NCBI RefSeq assembly: GCF_000424465.1
Contig: NZ_AUJY01000023.1
Location: 1 to 40,497 of the forward strand
Length of the DNA stretch: 40,497 nt
Reading direction: 5' to 3'
DNA from: Butyrivibrio hungatei NK4A153
GTDB lineage: Bacteria; Bacillota; Clostridia; Lachnospirales; Lachnospiraceae
Made by a program: the position numbers and the translations under genes. Positions 6,536 through 14,560 of the stretch are shown piece after piece. The notes under the pieces were generated by a model. That model was not told where the DNA came from. It saw nothing but the letters and a program-made list of their open reading frames with translations, and searched no databases. How positions within the stretch are numbered: position 1 is the first letter of the stretch; each line of letters begins with the position of its first letter.

Positions 6536-7089
6536 AATATTTTTTATTATACATAAAAGAAACACTTAGATTCGTATTAAAACCAATGTCCTTTCTGCCT
6601 GCAATAATGATGATGTGCATTATCTTTATGCTTTCATCGCAGGAAGGTACGACCAGCAGCCAGTTAAGTTACAAAGTGGGGGTAAAGATCTTTACTGTTA
6701 CAAACAAGGTGCTCGATAAAGGCTGGAGCGAAGAACGTATCGATCAGCTTTCCACAAAATATCAGTATTATGTAAGAAAGACAGCACACTTTACGGAATA
6801 CTTCCTTTTGGGAGTATCTGTAGCTTTTCCGCTGTATGTATATGGCGTAAGAGGAATGAAGCTGATCTTTTTTGCAGGACTATTCTGTGTCGGATACGCA
6901 AGTCTTGATGAATTCCATCAGTCTTTTGTCCACGGTAGAGGGCCTTCGCCAAAAGATGTAATGATAGACTCCAGCGGAGCGATTACGGGAATAATACTTA
7001 CAAGAATTGTAGGATGGACGGGAAGAATGACTATTTTCAAACCATTGTCCAATCATAAAGATGAAGATCGCGGCAAAAAACGGAGATAA
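6532..7089 (+). CDS. VanZ-like membrane protein
   Basis: 185 residues, overlapping the preceding gene by four bases. The family signature is clear: YYVRKTAHFTEYFLLG and later SLDEFHQSFVHGRGPSPKDVMIDSSGA, with four or so membrane helices (about 20-37, 85-105, 108-126, 143-160). VanZ-like proteins are small integral membrane proteins; VanZ itself gives low teicoplanin resistance by an unknown mechanism, and most relatives have no known role. No van cluster is nearby, so a resistance call is not justified. Ends in a basic tail (DRGKKRR). Confidence 0.88.
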   Translation: MKYFLLYIKETLRFVLKPMSFLPAIMMMCIIFMLSSQEGTTSSQLSYKVGVKIFTVTNKVLDKGWSEERIDQLSTKYQYYVRKTAHFTEYFLLGVSVAFPLYVYGVRGMKLIFFAGLFCVGYASLDEFHQSFVHGRGPSPKDVMIDSSGAITGIILTRIVGWTGRMTIFKPLSNHKDEDRGKKRR

Positions 7090-7107
7090 ACTCTTTTATT
7101 TTTATTC

Positions 7108-7136
7108 TTTACAAGCCTAAATTGCTATGATATAAT
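7108..7136 (+). promoter_or_regulatory. Promoter of tRNA-Trp
   Basis: TTTACA (7108-7113), 17 bases, TATAAT (7131-7136); the tRNA begins about 35 bases downstream of the expected start point. Confidence 0.85.
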
Positions 7137-7177
7137 TTCATTCGTTGGTGCGACATGTGCCGACAAACCGTATAAAT

Positions 7178-7249
7178 AGGGGAATCATACAATGGCTAGT
7201 ATGCCGGTCTCCAAAACCGCTCATGGGGGTTCGAATCCCTCTTCCCCTG
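7178..7249 (+). tRNA. tRNA-Trp (CCA)
   Basis: Full cloverleaf: acceptor AGGGGAA with TTCCCCT, D stem ATAC/GTAT, anticodon loop CTCCAAA with CCA at 7211-7213, T arm GGGGG-TTCGAAT-CCCTC, discriminator G. The first anticodon-stem pair (7204 with 7220) is a C-C mismatch. The 3' CCA is not encoded. Confidence 0.93.
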
Positions 7250-7258
7250 TTGCTAAAA

Positions 7259-7289
7259 GCGCTTAACTCATTGAGTTAAGCGTTTTTTG
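7259..7289. terminator. Terminator after tRNA-Trp
   Basis: CGCTTAACTCA pairs with TGAGTTAAGCG, followed by TTTTTTG on the plus strand. On the minus strand CTTTT follows, so it may also serve the converging VTT-domain gene. Confidence 0.88.
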
Positions 7290-7325
7290 TTGAATAGGAA
7301 ATTTCTCTGAAATTCCCTATTCAAC
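7289..7325. repeat. 17-bp inverted repeat (hairpin)
   Basis: GTTGAATAGGAAATTTC and GAAATTCCCTATTCAAC form a 17-bp stem with one mismatch and a three-base loop, directly behind the tRNA terminator and followed by AAAAAA. Origin unknown; with the next hairpin it fills the 200-base gap between tRNA-Trp and the converging gene. Confidence 0.8.
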
Positions 7326-7393
7326 AAAAAAGCTCCGCAGGGATGCGCAGCTCGCGGTAAGGAATATATTGCTTACGCAATCCGCTCGCGCGC

Positions 7394-7422
7394 TAGCATT
7401 TCGCGAGCGAAATGCTTTTTTA
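7394..7422 (+). terminator. Second hairpin with T-run
   Basis: AGCATTTCGC pairs with GCGAAATGCT, followed by TTTTTT. It reads as a plus-strand terminator although tRNA-Trp already has one; it is preceded by a GC-rich segment (7326-7393) with partial self-complementarity (GCGGTAAG/CTTACGC). Confidence 0.65.
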
Positions 7423-7451
7423 TTGATTAGGGAATTCCATGATATATGAAA

Positions 7452-8105
7452 CTAATTCTTTTTCTTAAGTAACATCAAAACAACGGCGTATACAAGTGTT
7501 GCGAAGGCTCCACCCAAGATAAGCACCATATACTTATTGGACATAAGCTGCTCGCCGCCGTAAGTATACAGGAAAATATGCGGGAATCTTGCAATAAATG
7601 TGAGCGGAATCCACATAATAAGCGGTTCTTCCGAGTAATAGCCAAGCCAGGCATATGTATCTTTGGGAAGGGGCAGTAGCATGAATAAAATATGAATGAT
7701 CTTTGGCTTTCCTTTTTTTATTATGTTTTCAACATGCACAAGCTTATCTTCAGGGAAAAGATATAGTAAAAAATTTCTTCCGAATTTCTTACCGATAAGA
7801 AAAGCGGCTGTGTTTCCGAGCGTTGCAAACGTATCGCACAGAAGAGCTCCTTTAAAGCCGCCGAGAAGATAGCCTGAAGCCAGATAAAAAGGCAGTCCGG
7901 GAATGCAACTTGACATTGTCTGTATCAGGACAAAAAAGCCAAAAACTAACAGACCTGCGGTTCCTTTGCTTTGCACAAAAGCATCCAGAGCCTCGGGATC
8001 TTTGACAAAACCAATCATGGGTCTGCCGACGAATACATATAAAAGCAGCATGAATATCGCTATTAGGAATAAAGTAACAGTTGTCCTTACAGTTCCCTTT
8101 TTCAT
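7452..8105 (-). CDS. TVP38/TMEM64 (VTT-domain) membrane protein
   Basis: 217 residues with about five membrane segments. The core QTMSSCIPGLPFYLASGYLLGGFKGALLCDTFATLGNTAAFLIGKKFGR has the two glycine-rich segments of the VTT/DedA fold (short re-entrant helix, then GNTAAFLIGKKFG). LPKDTYAWLGYYS matches the second re-entrant motif, with Lys-Asp in place of the commoner Phe-Asp. VTT proteins act in the cytoplasmic membrane and relatives move phospholipid carriers or lipids across it; the substrate here is unknown. Its ATG at 8105 has only a weak purine-rich site upstream. Monocistronic. Confidence 0.88.
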   Translation of the reverse strand: MKKGTVRTTVTLFLIAIFMLLLYVFVGRPMIGFVKDPEALDAFVQSKGTAGLLVFGFFVLIQTMSSCIPGLPFYLASGYLLGGFKGALLCDTFATLGNTAAFLIGKKFGRNFLLYLFPEDKLVHVENIIKKGKPKIIHILFMLLPLPKDTYAWLGYYSEEPLIMWIPLTFIARFPHIFLYTYGGEQLMSNKYMVLILGGAFATLVYAVVLMLLKKKN

Positions 8106-8240
8106 AAATACATTATACTATTTGTGAGCAGCGACAATAATTGTTTATATTGTTTTTATTTTTATTCCACAAATTAGAAACATTCCTTCTGTAACATTAA
8201 ATACATCTACTAAAAAATACAGAGGGGAGGTATAGGAATC

Positions 8241-8459
8241 ATGCGTGGATTTGAAGCAGAGATCGCAGAATATGTCGGAAATTACACGAGGCGTCGTGGT
8301 TATCCGCCTACAGTTGAAGACCTTATAGCTACTTTTGGTCTGATAACGGTATTTTGTGCGATGTTCTACATATTAAATCTTTATAGGATTGGTATGATAA
8401 GAAACAGCTTGTTCTTTGGAACAAACGATCTGTTGCTTATCCCTGTAAAGACTAAATAA
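8241..8459 (+). CDS. Stand-alone LexA-type winged-helix protein, 72 residues
   Basis: Strong site AGGGGAGG before ATG 8241. Residues 6-36 (AEIAEYVGNYTRRRGYPPTVEDLIATFGL) match the start of the LexA DNA-binding domain: helix 1, then RGYPPTV, then the first part of the helix-turn-helix. The spacing continues: GL, thirteen residues, then YILNLYRIGMIRN in the place of LexA's recognition helix end and HLKKLEEKGLI turn, then a short strand pair. The serine-lysine autoprotease domain (usually about 120 more residues) is absent, and the stop is followed by the infC promoter, so this is not a simple frameshift of a full LexA. The recognition-helix residues (ITVFCAMF) are unusually hydrophobic, so DNA binding is doubtful. 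It may be a small regulator or a decaying gene. Confidence 0.55.
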   Translation: MRGFEAEIAEYVGNYTRRRGYPPTVEDLIATFGLITVFCAMFYILNLYRIGMIRNSLFFGTNDLLLIPVKTK

Positions 8460-8478
8460 TAATTTAAAACAAAAAAAG

Positions 8479-8507
8479 TTGACAGAGACTTTTTACTGTG
8501 ATATATT
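8479..8507 (+). promoter_or_regulatory. Promoter of the infC-rpmI-rplT operon
   Basis: TTGACA (8479-8484), 17 bases, TATATT (8502-8507). Transcription should start near 8514, giving a leader of about 155 bases. Confidence 0.88.
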
Positions 8508-8513
8508 ATTTCA

Positions 8514-8650
8514 GTATTTGATAACAAAGCAGAGTATCCACTCTCACCCTGCGGCACAGCCAGCAGGCGTTAATATCTTTTCAAGAATAATACCGTCAGG
8601 TTTTTTATTATGAATAGAAAAGTGGATACGTTGCGTATTCACTTTTTTTT
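8514..8650 (+). promoter_or_regulatory. L20-type leader with transcription attenuator
   Basis: Near the 3' end AGTGGATACG (8621-8630) pairs with CGTATTCACT (8634-8643), followed by T8: a terminator in front of infC. The segment GTATCCACT (8534-8542) early in the leader is an exact complement of AGTGGATAC and can open that terminator. This is the layout of the Firmicute infC leader, where ribosomal protein L20 favours the terminator and so represses its own operon. The competing pairings are seen directly; L20 control is inferred from the family. Confidence 0.85.
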
Positions 8651-8670
8651 ATTTTGCGGAGGATAAAGCC

Positions 8671-9180
8671 ATTAGCGAGTTATTTATCAATGAACAGATT
8701 AGAGCTAAGGAAGTTCGTGTAATCGGAGTTGAGGGCGAACAGCTCGGTGTTATGTCAATTCAGGATGCCAGAAAGACAGCCGATGATGCAGGTGTTGATC
8801 TTGTTATGATCGCTCCAAACGCCAAACCACCTGTTTGCAGAGTTGTTGATTATGGTAAGTTTAAGTATGAACAGCTTCGCAAAGAAAAAGAGGCAAGAAA
8901 GAAGCAGAAGACAGTTGAGATCAAGGAGATCAGACTTTCTCCCAATATCGACAAGAACGATCTTAACACAAAGGTCAATGCGGCTAAGAAATTCCTTGAA
9001 AAAGGAAATCGTGTAAAGGTAACACTTCGTTTCCGTGGTCGTGAGATGGCTCATATGGGCGCAAGCGTACACATTCTTACAGATTTTGCCGAGGCGCTCA
9101 GCGATATTGCTGTTATCGAGAAGCAGCCTAAGGTTGAGGGACGTAGCATGGCAATGTTCCTTACAGAGAAGAAAAACTAA
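8671..9180 (+). CDS. infC: Translation initiation factor IF-3, ATT start codon
   Basis: 169 residues beginning ATT AGC GAG at 8671, eight bases after GCGGAGG. The next in-frame ATG (8752) would remove the first 27 residues, including ISELFINEQIRAKEVRVI, which is the conserved IF-3 N-terminus; no other start codon lies in frame between the stop at 8611 and 8671. ATT starts are a known trait of infC, used for feedback because IF-3 discriminates against non-standard start codons. The N-domain (AKPPVCRVVDYGKFKYE), basic linker (KEKEARKKQK) and C-domain (KEIRLSPNIDKND ... LRFRGREMAH) are complete. IF-3 binds the 30S subunit and checks start codon and initiator tRNA. First gene of the operon with rpmI and rplT. 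Confidence 0.96.
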   Translation: MSELFINEQIRAKEVRVIGVEGEQLGVMSIQDARKTADDAGVDLVMIAPNAKPPVCRVVDYGKFKYEQLRKEKEARKKQKTVEIKEIRLSPNIDKNDLNTKVNAAKKFLEKGNRVKVTLRFRGREMAHMGASVHILTDFAEALSDIAVIEKQPKVEGRSMAMFLTEKKN

Positions 9181-9246
9181 GGTTTTTACCATTATTTTTG
9201 GTTGAACACTATAGAATAAACTTAAGATTCACAGGAGGATTTAGTT

Positions 9247-9447
9247 ATGCAGCAAAAGATGAAAACAAAGAGAGCTGCTGCCAAGAGATTTAAGGTTACT
9301 GGCACAGGCAAGCTTATGAGAAACAAAGCGTATAAGCGCCACATCTTGACAAAGAAGTCCACAAAGAGAAAGAGAAACTTGAGACATGCAGGACTTGTTG
9401 ATGCTACAAATGTAAAGGCAATGAAGAGCATTCTTCCTTACGCTTAA
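9247..9447 (+). CDS. rpmI: Ribosomal protein L35
   Basis: 66 residues, starting [22 protein letters not shown], the standard bL35 opening, and ending [22 protein letters not shown]. Ribosome binding site AGGAGG lies eight bases upstream. Normal length; a small, very basic protein of the large subunit. It follows infC by 66 bases and belongs to the same transcript. Its stop codon is the first part of a direct repeat that starts the hairpin array at 9445-9578. Confidence 0.96.
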   Translation: MQQKMKTKRAAAKRFKVTGTGKLMRNKAYKRHILTKKSTKRKRNLRHAGLVDATNVKAMKSILPYA

Positions 9448-9578
9448 GCAGAGCACTTAGCGAGGTTTTATCGAGCTTAGTGCGAGCTATGGGGATATAC
9501 TTACATGAGGTTTTGTCGAATTTAGTATATATCCCATAAGCAGAGCACTTAGCAAGGTTTTATCGGGTTTAGTGTAAG
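9445..9578 (+). repeat. Three tandem hairpins sharing one loop motif, between rpmI and rplT
   Basis: Three stem-loops at 9453-9483, 9489-9537 and 9545-9575. All contain (G/A)AGGTTTT(A/G)TCG flanked by CTTA on the left and TTAG on the right, while the outer stems differ but keep pairing: GCACTTAG with TTAGTGC, a long ATGGGGATATACT with AGTATATATCCCAT, and GCACTTAG with TTAGTGT. The first and third copies are direct repeats beginning TAAGCAGAGCACTTAGC (9445 and 9537), the first including the rpmI stop codon. No coding potential. Role unknown. Confidence 0.8.
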
Positions 9579-9629
9579 AGCACTAACAGTTTTAAAATGT
9601 TTTTGAAAAATTTTAGGAGGATATTTTAA

Positions 9630-9986
9630 ATGGCAAGAGTTAAAGGCGCATTGAATGCCAAGAAAAAGCACAATAGAGTATTAAAACTTGCAAAAGGATA
9701 CAGAGGAGCAAGATCAAAGCAGTATAGAGTTGCAAAGCAGTCAGTTATGAGAGCACTTACTTCTGCATTCGCCGGACGTAAGCAGAAGAAGAGAGATATG
9801 AGATCTCTTTGGATTACACGTATCAATGCTGCAGCTAGAATCAACGGTCTTTCATACAGCAACATGATGCACGGTCTTAAGCTTGCAGGCGTTGACATCA
9901 ACAGAAAGATGCTTGCAGACCTCGCAGTTAACGATCCTGAAGGATTCAAGACACTTGCAGAGCTTGCAAAGACAAAGATTGCATAA
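9630..9986 (+). CDS. rplT: Ribosomal protein L20
   Basis: 118 residues with the conserved opening [26 protein letters not shown] and [20 protein letters not shown], as in all bL20 proteins; length is normal. Site TAGGAGG precedes the ATG. L20 is an early assembly protein of the large subunit that binds 23S rRNA and, in Firmicutes, represses its own operon through the infC leader seen at 8514-8650. It lies 182 bases after rpmI, unusually far, because of the hairpin array; this could uncouple L20 output from L35. Confidence 0.97.
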   Translation: MARVKGALNAKKKHNRVLKLAKGYRGARSKQYRVAKQSVMRALTSAFAGRKQKKRDMRSLWITRINAAARINGLSYSNMMHGLKLAGVDINRKMLADLAVNDPEGFKTLAELAKTKIA

Positions 9987-10025
9987 ATTAAAACATGCGT
10001 TGATAAAACGATATTGTTGCGATAG

Positions 10026-10062
10026 AATAAAGAAGTCTCGAAAGAGGCTTCTTTATTTTTTT
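10026..10062 (+). terminator. Terminator of the infC-rpmI-rplT operon
   Basis: AATAAAGAAG pairs with CTTCTTTATT, with a small TCTC-GAAA-GAGG top, then seven T. It ends within one base or so of the ribosome binding site of the next gene. Confidence 0.92.
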
Positions 10063-10075
10063 GGAGGTAACACAA

Positions 10076-11515
10076 ATGTCAGTATTAGAGAACTTAGAAC
10101 CCAAAGAGGTTTTTCATTTTTTTGAGGAGATATGTAAGATTCCGCACGGCTCCAGAAATTTGGAGCAGATAAGTGCTTTTCTTGTTAATTTTGCAAAGGA
10201 GAGGAATCTGGAAGTAATATCTGACGATGAGCTTAATGTCATCATCAAGGCACCTGCTTCTAAGGGATATGAAGATAGGGAACCTATTATTCTTCAGGGC
10301 CACATGGATATGGTTGCAGTAAAAGAAGATGACTGTGATATAGATATGGCAAAAGACAGCCTTAGGGTGAAGACTGACGGAGAATATATCTGGGCAGACG
10401 GTACAAGCCTTGGAGGAGACGACGGAATAGCGGTTGCGTATATTCTTGCACTCCTTGATTCTAAGGATATACCGCATCCTCCGCTTGAAGTTATCATCAC
10501 TACCAACGAGGAGATTGGAATGATCGGTGCATCGGCGCTTGATCTGTCTTCACTCAAAGGCAAGAAGATGATCAATATAGACAACGAGATTGAAGGCGAA
10601 TTTATTACAAGTTGCGCAGGGGGGGCAACATTTATTTCTGAACTTACGGTAAAGAGAGAGAGCATTTCCGGTGTTGAATGTAAGATAGAAGTACTTGGTC
10701 TTAAGGGCGGACACTCGGGAGAGATGATCAAGTATGAGAGAGGAAATGCCAATATCATATGTGCTAGGACTATGCTTGAGGCAATGGATGTTGCGGAGCT
10801 TCATGTAAAGAACTTTGGCGGCGGAATGGCCGATAATGCGATTCCATTTGCGTCAGCTGCAAATATTGTTGTTCCTGAAGGTGATGTTGCCAAGATAAAA
10901 GAAAGTGTTGAAAAGACGCTTACAGATGTCAAAGGCGAGCTTGATCTTAAGGATCCAAACGTTGAGATAACATTTAACGAGATTGGTAAGACAACAGCAG
11001 AATGTATTGATAAAAAGGATGCTGAGAGATTTCTTAAGATGATCATTGCAATGCCAAACGGCCCTCTTGCGATGAGTGCCGCTGTAGAAGGACTTGTTGA
11101 GACTTCTGTTAACCTTGGTATTGTGGAAACAAGCAGTGACAAGGCAAAGACTGTTCAGTCACTTAGAAGCAGTGTTGAATCATCCAAGGCAGTTCTTGTA
11201 AAGAAACTTGAAGTTGTAGCGGAGTCTTTTGGCGGCAAGACAACTATGGAAGGCATCTATCCCGGATGGAAGTACAGATGTGATTCTCAGCTCAGAGACC
11301 ATATGGTTGACGTTTATAAGAAACTGTATGGAAAAGAGCCTGTTCTTCATGCAATTCACGCAGGACTTGAGTGTGGTATCATCAGCAATAAGATAAAAGA
11401 TCTTGATTGCATATCAATCGGACCCGATATGGCAGATATTCATTCCACAAAGGAAAAACTGTCTGTTAAGTCTGCAAAGAATGTATGGGAGTACTTAAAG
11501 GCTGTACTCGCATGA
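10076..11515 (+). CDS. pepD: Xaa-His dipeptidase (aminoacyl-histidine dipeptidase), M20C family
   Basis: 479 residues. Start ATG 10076, eight bases after GGAGGT; the TTG further upstream overlaps that site and is not used. Zinc and catalytic motifs of the M20 peptidases appear in order: ILQGHMDMVA (metal His and catalytic Asp), LGGDDGIAVA (bridging Asp), TTNEEIGMIGA (catalytic Glu and metal Glu), IGPDMADIHS (metal Asp) and HAGLECGI (second domain). The family cleaves dipeptides and some tripeptides with many N-terminal residues, carnosine included, in the cytoplasm; it serves peptide nutrition. Length matches PepD. It has a terminator just in front and precedes a TetR gene, with no sign of co-regulation. 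Confidence 0.93.
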   Translation: MSVLENLEPKEVFHFFEEICKIPHGSRNLEQISAFLVNFAKERNLEVISDDELNVIIKAPASKGYEDREPIILQGHMDMVAVKEDDCDIDMAKDSLRVKTDGEYIWADGTSLGGDDGIAVAYILALLDSKDIPHPPLEVIITTNEEIGMIGASALDLSSLKGKKMINIDNEIEGEFITSCAGGATFISELTVKRESISGVECKIEVLGLKGGHSGEMIKYERGNANIICARTMLEAMDVAELHVKNFGGGMADNAIPFASAANIVVPEGDVAKIKESVEKTLTDVKGELDLKDPNVEITFNEIGKTTAECIDKKDAERFLKMIIAMPNGPLAMSAAVEGLVETSVNLGIVETSSDKAKTVQSLRSSVESSKAVLVKKLEVVAESFGGKTTMEGIYPGWKYRCDSQLRDHMVDVYKKLYGKEPVLHAIHAGLECGIISNKIKDLDCISIGPDMADIHSTKEKLSVKSAKNVWEYLKAVLA

Positions 11516-11579
11516 TCAAGTAAGATGCAGAGCTATCGCATGTTTGCCATATAATGTGAAAAACTCGGGGGACTGTCGC

Positions 11580-12140
11580 ATGGATGATATAAAGGAAAGA
11601 ATCATTGACGAGACTATAATGCGCTTTAGCAGAGAAGGACTTAAGTTTACGCTGGATGAACTTGTAGACGGAATGCATATAAGCAAGAAGACGGTTTATA
11701 AGCAGTTTGGCAAAAAGGCCGATCTTTTAAAGGCTGTTATCGATTACGTGTTTGAAGGAATCAGGGAAAAAGAGATTGAGATAATCGATGATGATTCCAT
11801 CGATCTTGTGCAAAAGATAAAGCTTGCTATAGTATGTCTTCCTGATAAGTACAAAGATATCGATTTCAGAAAAGTTTATCAGCTTAAGACCAAATATCCT
11901 GACGTTTACGAGTATTTGATCTATAGGATAGAGAATAGCTGGGATAACGTCGACAGGCTTCTTATCAAGGCTATGGAAAAGAAATTGATCAAGGATATGC
12001 CCCTTACTTTCGTCAGACTTATATTTATAGGATCTATTAAACAGCTTATTGCATCCAGGGAGATGCTTAAGGTGGGACTTAGCTTCAGCGAGATCATGGA
12101 AACATCGATAGACGTTATAATGGCCGGAATTCTTATATAA
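11580..12140 (+). CDS. TetR family transcriptional regulator
   Basis: 186 residues from ATG 11580 after CGGGGGA. The N-terminal helix-turn-helix is standard: RIIDETIMRFSREGLKFTLDELVDGMHISKKTVYKQFGKKADLLKAV (about residues 6-52). The remaining helical part would bind an unknown ligand. No exporter or enzyme is divergently placed; it follows pepD by 64 bases in the same direction and may be read from the same transcript. The target is unknown. Confidence 0.9.
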   Translation: MDDIKERIIDETIMRFSREGLKFTLDELVDGMHISKKTVYKQFGKKADLLKAVIDYVFEGIREKEIEIIDDDSIDLVQKIKLAIVCLPDKYKDIDFRKVYQLKTKYPDVYEYLIYRIENSWDNVDRLLIKAMEKKLIKDMPLTFVRLIFIGSIKQLIASREMLKVGLSFSEIMETSIDVIMAGILI

Positions 12141-12274
12141 GTATAAAGAGTTCAAAATGATACTTGCTATAAATGAATGTGTGCGCTAAAATGATTTTGC
12201 ACAATTTATTGAATTATAATCAGCTTTATTGAGTAGAGCGTTTAACGAGATATTGTGTTTGGAACGGAGAATAT

Positions 12275-12592
12275 ATGAGTAAGTTAAAAGATCTGTTCTT
12301 TGGTAGCGATGAAGAACGTAGCAATAGTGAAAGTGAGGAGATTAAATTGGCAAACGAAGAAGTAAAGAACGAGTCAGGTGCAGAGGCACTTGTTACAGCA
12401 GATATGCTTGTCGGAGACCTTTTGGTTAAGCATCCGCTCGCGTCACAGTTTTTGATGGAGTGCGGAATGGGATGTATCTATTGTCCCGCTTCACAGATGG
12501 AGACACTTGCTGAGGCTTGTGCAGTACATGGTATTGACGGTGAAGAGATTGTAGATGCGCTTAACGACTATCTTATTGAGCATAACGCATAA
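12275..12592 (+). CDS. DUF1858 domain protein
   Basis: 105 residues. Residues about 1-38 are a charged, low-complexity extension; from 39 onward the DUF1858 domain is complete: VTADMLVGDLLVKHPLASQFLMECGMGCIYCPASQMETLAEACAVHGID, with the CxxC pair (CIYC) in the GMxCxxCP motif. DUF1858 is often found next to or fused with hybrid-cluster and redox proteins, so a metal- or redox-linked role is possible. Soluble, cytoplasmic. Site ACGGAG lies before the ATG. Stands alone and ends at the bidirectional terminator shared with the chemoreceptor gene. Confidence 0.85.
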   Translation: MSKLKDLFFGSDEERSNSESEEIKLANEEVKNESGAEALVTADMLVGDLLVKHPLASQFLMECGMGCIYCPASQMETLAEACAVHGIDGEEIVDALNDYLIEHNA

Positions 12593-12630
12593 GATATCAG
12601 CGTAACGTCCGTGTGAGCAGAATATGTAAA

Positions 12631-12687
12631 AAAATAAGGATAAAAACTTTCGGCGTATCACCGATAAGTTTTTATCCTTTTATTTTT
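12631..12687. terminator. Bidirectional terminator
   Basis: AATAAGGATAAAAACTT pairs with AAGTTTTTATCCTTTTA, top TCGG...CCGA, with T-runs on both strands. It separates the converging DUF1858 and chemoreceptor genes. Confidence 0.9.
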
Positions 12688-12688
12688 C

Positions 12689-14485
12689 TTAGTTTTCTTT
12701 TTTGGCAGGAACCTGAATCTTGAAGTACTTAACATTGGCTGTAAGCTCTTCGGCAATCTGCTGGAGGTCTTTTGCCTGATTTACAACAGATTCCATATTG
12801 GTATCAAGTTCCATGAGAGATGCGCTTGTTTCCTGAGTGGAAGCGGCGTTCTCTTCGGAGATACTTGAAAGGGACTCGATGGAGTTAAGGATGTTCTCCT
12901 TATCGGAGTTCATTGTCTCTACGAGAGTAGCAATCTGCTTGTTTCCTTCCTCGGTTTCCTGAAGGAGTCTTAGCATTTCATCGAAGGAAATACTCATCTC
13001 TTCAAGGGCTGTAGCTTCATTTGTTGTAGCGGCCTTGATGCTCTCTGTAAGTTCTTTGTTAGTGTTTGAGTAGTCGGTGATTGTTGAGAGCATGTTGGTG
13101 ATCTCGCCTGCAAGAGCGTTTGTATCGCCTGCAAGGTTCTTGATGTTATCGGCAACGACTGCAAATCCTTTTCCTGCTTCGCCGGCTCTTGCGGCCTCAA
13201 TTGAAGCATTGAGCGCAAGGAGGTTTGTCTGGCTTGCGATTGAAATGATGGATTCTGCGGCTGTCGAGATCTGTTCAACTACATTTGCGGTCTCGTTAAC
13301 TGACTCTGCAACACGTCCGGCCATTTCGTCTGTCTTCTGGTCCTGAATCTTGATCTGCTCAAGCTGTTCTTTTACTTTGACAGATTCATTGTAAACAAGG
13401 CGGCCTTTTTCAAGGTTGGAGTTTGCTGAATCAAGCACGCTGTCAACAGAAGAGCCGATGTTGATCGTGATGGTAGAAGTGCTCTGAACATCTTCAGCCA
13501 TAGCTGTTGCTCCCGATGCAAGATCGTTTACTGCGGAGCTGATATCGGTTGTGGTTTTCTGCGAGCTTGTGATTGAATCTTTTGCAATCTCAGCTTTGCT
13601 GTTTACGCTATCGGCATGAGTAATGACTTTAAGGAGTGCGTGTCTGAGTTCGTGTCTCATTCCCTCAAGAGAAGCAGCGATATTATTAAAGTCTTTTATA
13701 ATGCTGTTGGGTCTTATCTTGGTAACAAAGTCTCCCGTAGCAACGTTCTTAACCGCAAGAGAGATACTCTTAAGGTTGTGTACGATGTTAAGGAGCATGA
13801 TGATAGTAAAGATAAAGAGTGCAGCTGCGATCGCGCCGAATATTGTTGAGCTTACGATGATACTTCTGTTTATTGAAGCGTTGTTCATCTCTTTCTCATC
13901 ATTGGCCCATTTCTCGGCAATCTGAGTCATCTCTGAGAGATAACCTCTGGCAATCGCGTAGTCATCCGTGAGCTTCTTGATCTCGCCGGATCCTGCATTG
14001 TACTCATCTGAGCCGGATCCGATTGTCTGTTTGTAATCTTCCTGCCATTCTGCGAGAGCGGCAACAAATGAATCATGAGTTGCTGTAAAAGTTGCTCCGG
14101 AATCTGAAGTTATAGTGTTATACAAATATGAATTGGTCTGGGCGAGCCCGTTTGCGTTTTCAACTCTGCTTGATGTCTGGTCGATGCAATTCTGAGTGTT
14201 TTCCATATATCCTGTAAGGACACTCATATTTGCATACTTAAATTCTGAAAGGTAGCGACTGATTGAAAGCATTGCCTCGTTCAAGTCTTTGTCTGCATTT
14301 ACAAGCTCAAAATTTATTGTATATAGCATGTCATAATAAATCTTCTCGTCGGTCTTCTCAATGTTCTTCATCTGCACATTACTGAAAATGATGCTACCGA
14401 TCAACGCTATTATAAGCGGGATAGTGACCATTAACAGCACAGCAGCCATGCTGGCGTGGAACTTAGGTGTTCGTTTTTCCTTCAT
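12689..14485 (-). CDS. Methyl-accepting chemotaxis protein
   Basis: 598 residues; GGAGGTAA precedes the ATG at 14485. Membrane helix 1 at about 12-35, extracellular helical sensor about 36-205, helix 2 about 207-233, HAMP about 234-288, then the long signalling coiled coil. The conserved tip that contacts CheA and CheW is intact ([20 protein letters not shown], about 414-433, then [18 protein letters not shown]). Ala/Glu/Gln-rich segments at either side are the likely methylation zones. The ligand cannot be predicted; the sensor looks like a four-helix bundle. Ends AKKEN without a CheR-binding pentapeptide. Together with the rest of the genome this implies a motile or chemotactic organism. 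It follows the GTPase-nuclease gene by 75 bases. Confidence 0.95.
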   Translation of the reverse strand: MKEKRTPKFHASMAAVLLMVTIPLIIALIGSIIFSNVQMKNIEKTDEKIYYDMLYTINFELVNADKDLNEAMLSISRYLSEFKYANMSVLTGYMENTQNCIDQTSSRVENANGLAQTNSYLYNTITSDSGATFTATHDSFVAALAEWQEDYKQTIGSGSDEYNAGSGEIKKLTDDYAIARGYLSEMTQIAEKWANDEKEMNNASINRSIIVSSTIFGAIAAALFIFTIIMLLNIVHNLKSISLAVKNVATGDFVTKIRPNSIIKDFNNIAASLEGMRHELRHALLKVITHADSVNSKAEIAKDSITSSQKTTTDISSAVNDLASGATAMAEDVQSTSTITINIGSSVDSVLDSANSNLEKGRLVYNESVKVKEQLEQIKIQDQKTDEMAGRVAESVNETANVVEQISTAAESIISIASQTNLLALNASIEAARAGEAGKGFAVVADNIKNLAGDTNALAGEITNMLSTITDYSNTNKELTESIKAATTNEATALEEMSISFDEMLRLLQETEEGNKQIATLVETMNSDKENILNSIESLSSISEENAASTQETSASLMELDTNMESVVNQAKDLQQIAEELTANVKYFKIQVPAKKEN

Positions 14486-14560
14486 AGAAACAATTACCTC
14501 CGTGTCAGTCTATTATACAAATATATCGGCAATTTCGTTAAAAAAGTTTATACTTTTTTC

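Noticed and set aside
6532..7089. Glycopeptide resistance from VanZ
   Set aside because: Only a VanZ-like fold with no van operon; the family is mostly not linked to resistance.
8241..8459. Frameshifted full-length lexA
   Set aside because: The other frames after residue 36 contain stops and do not show the protease motifs; the infC promoter begins within 20 bases of the stop.
8752..9180. infC starting at ATG 8752
   Set aside because: It would drop the conserved N-terminus; ATT at 8671 with a well-placed GCGGAGG is the known infC pattern.
8755..9192. Minus-strand frame opposite infC
   Set aside because: Antisense shadow of a universally conserved gene; no start signals and no family.
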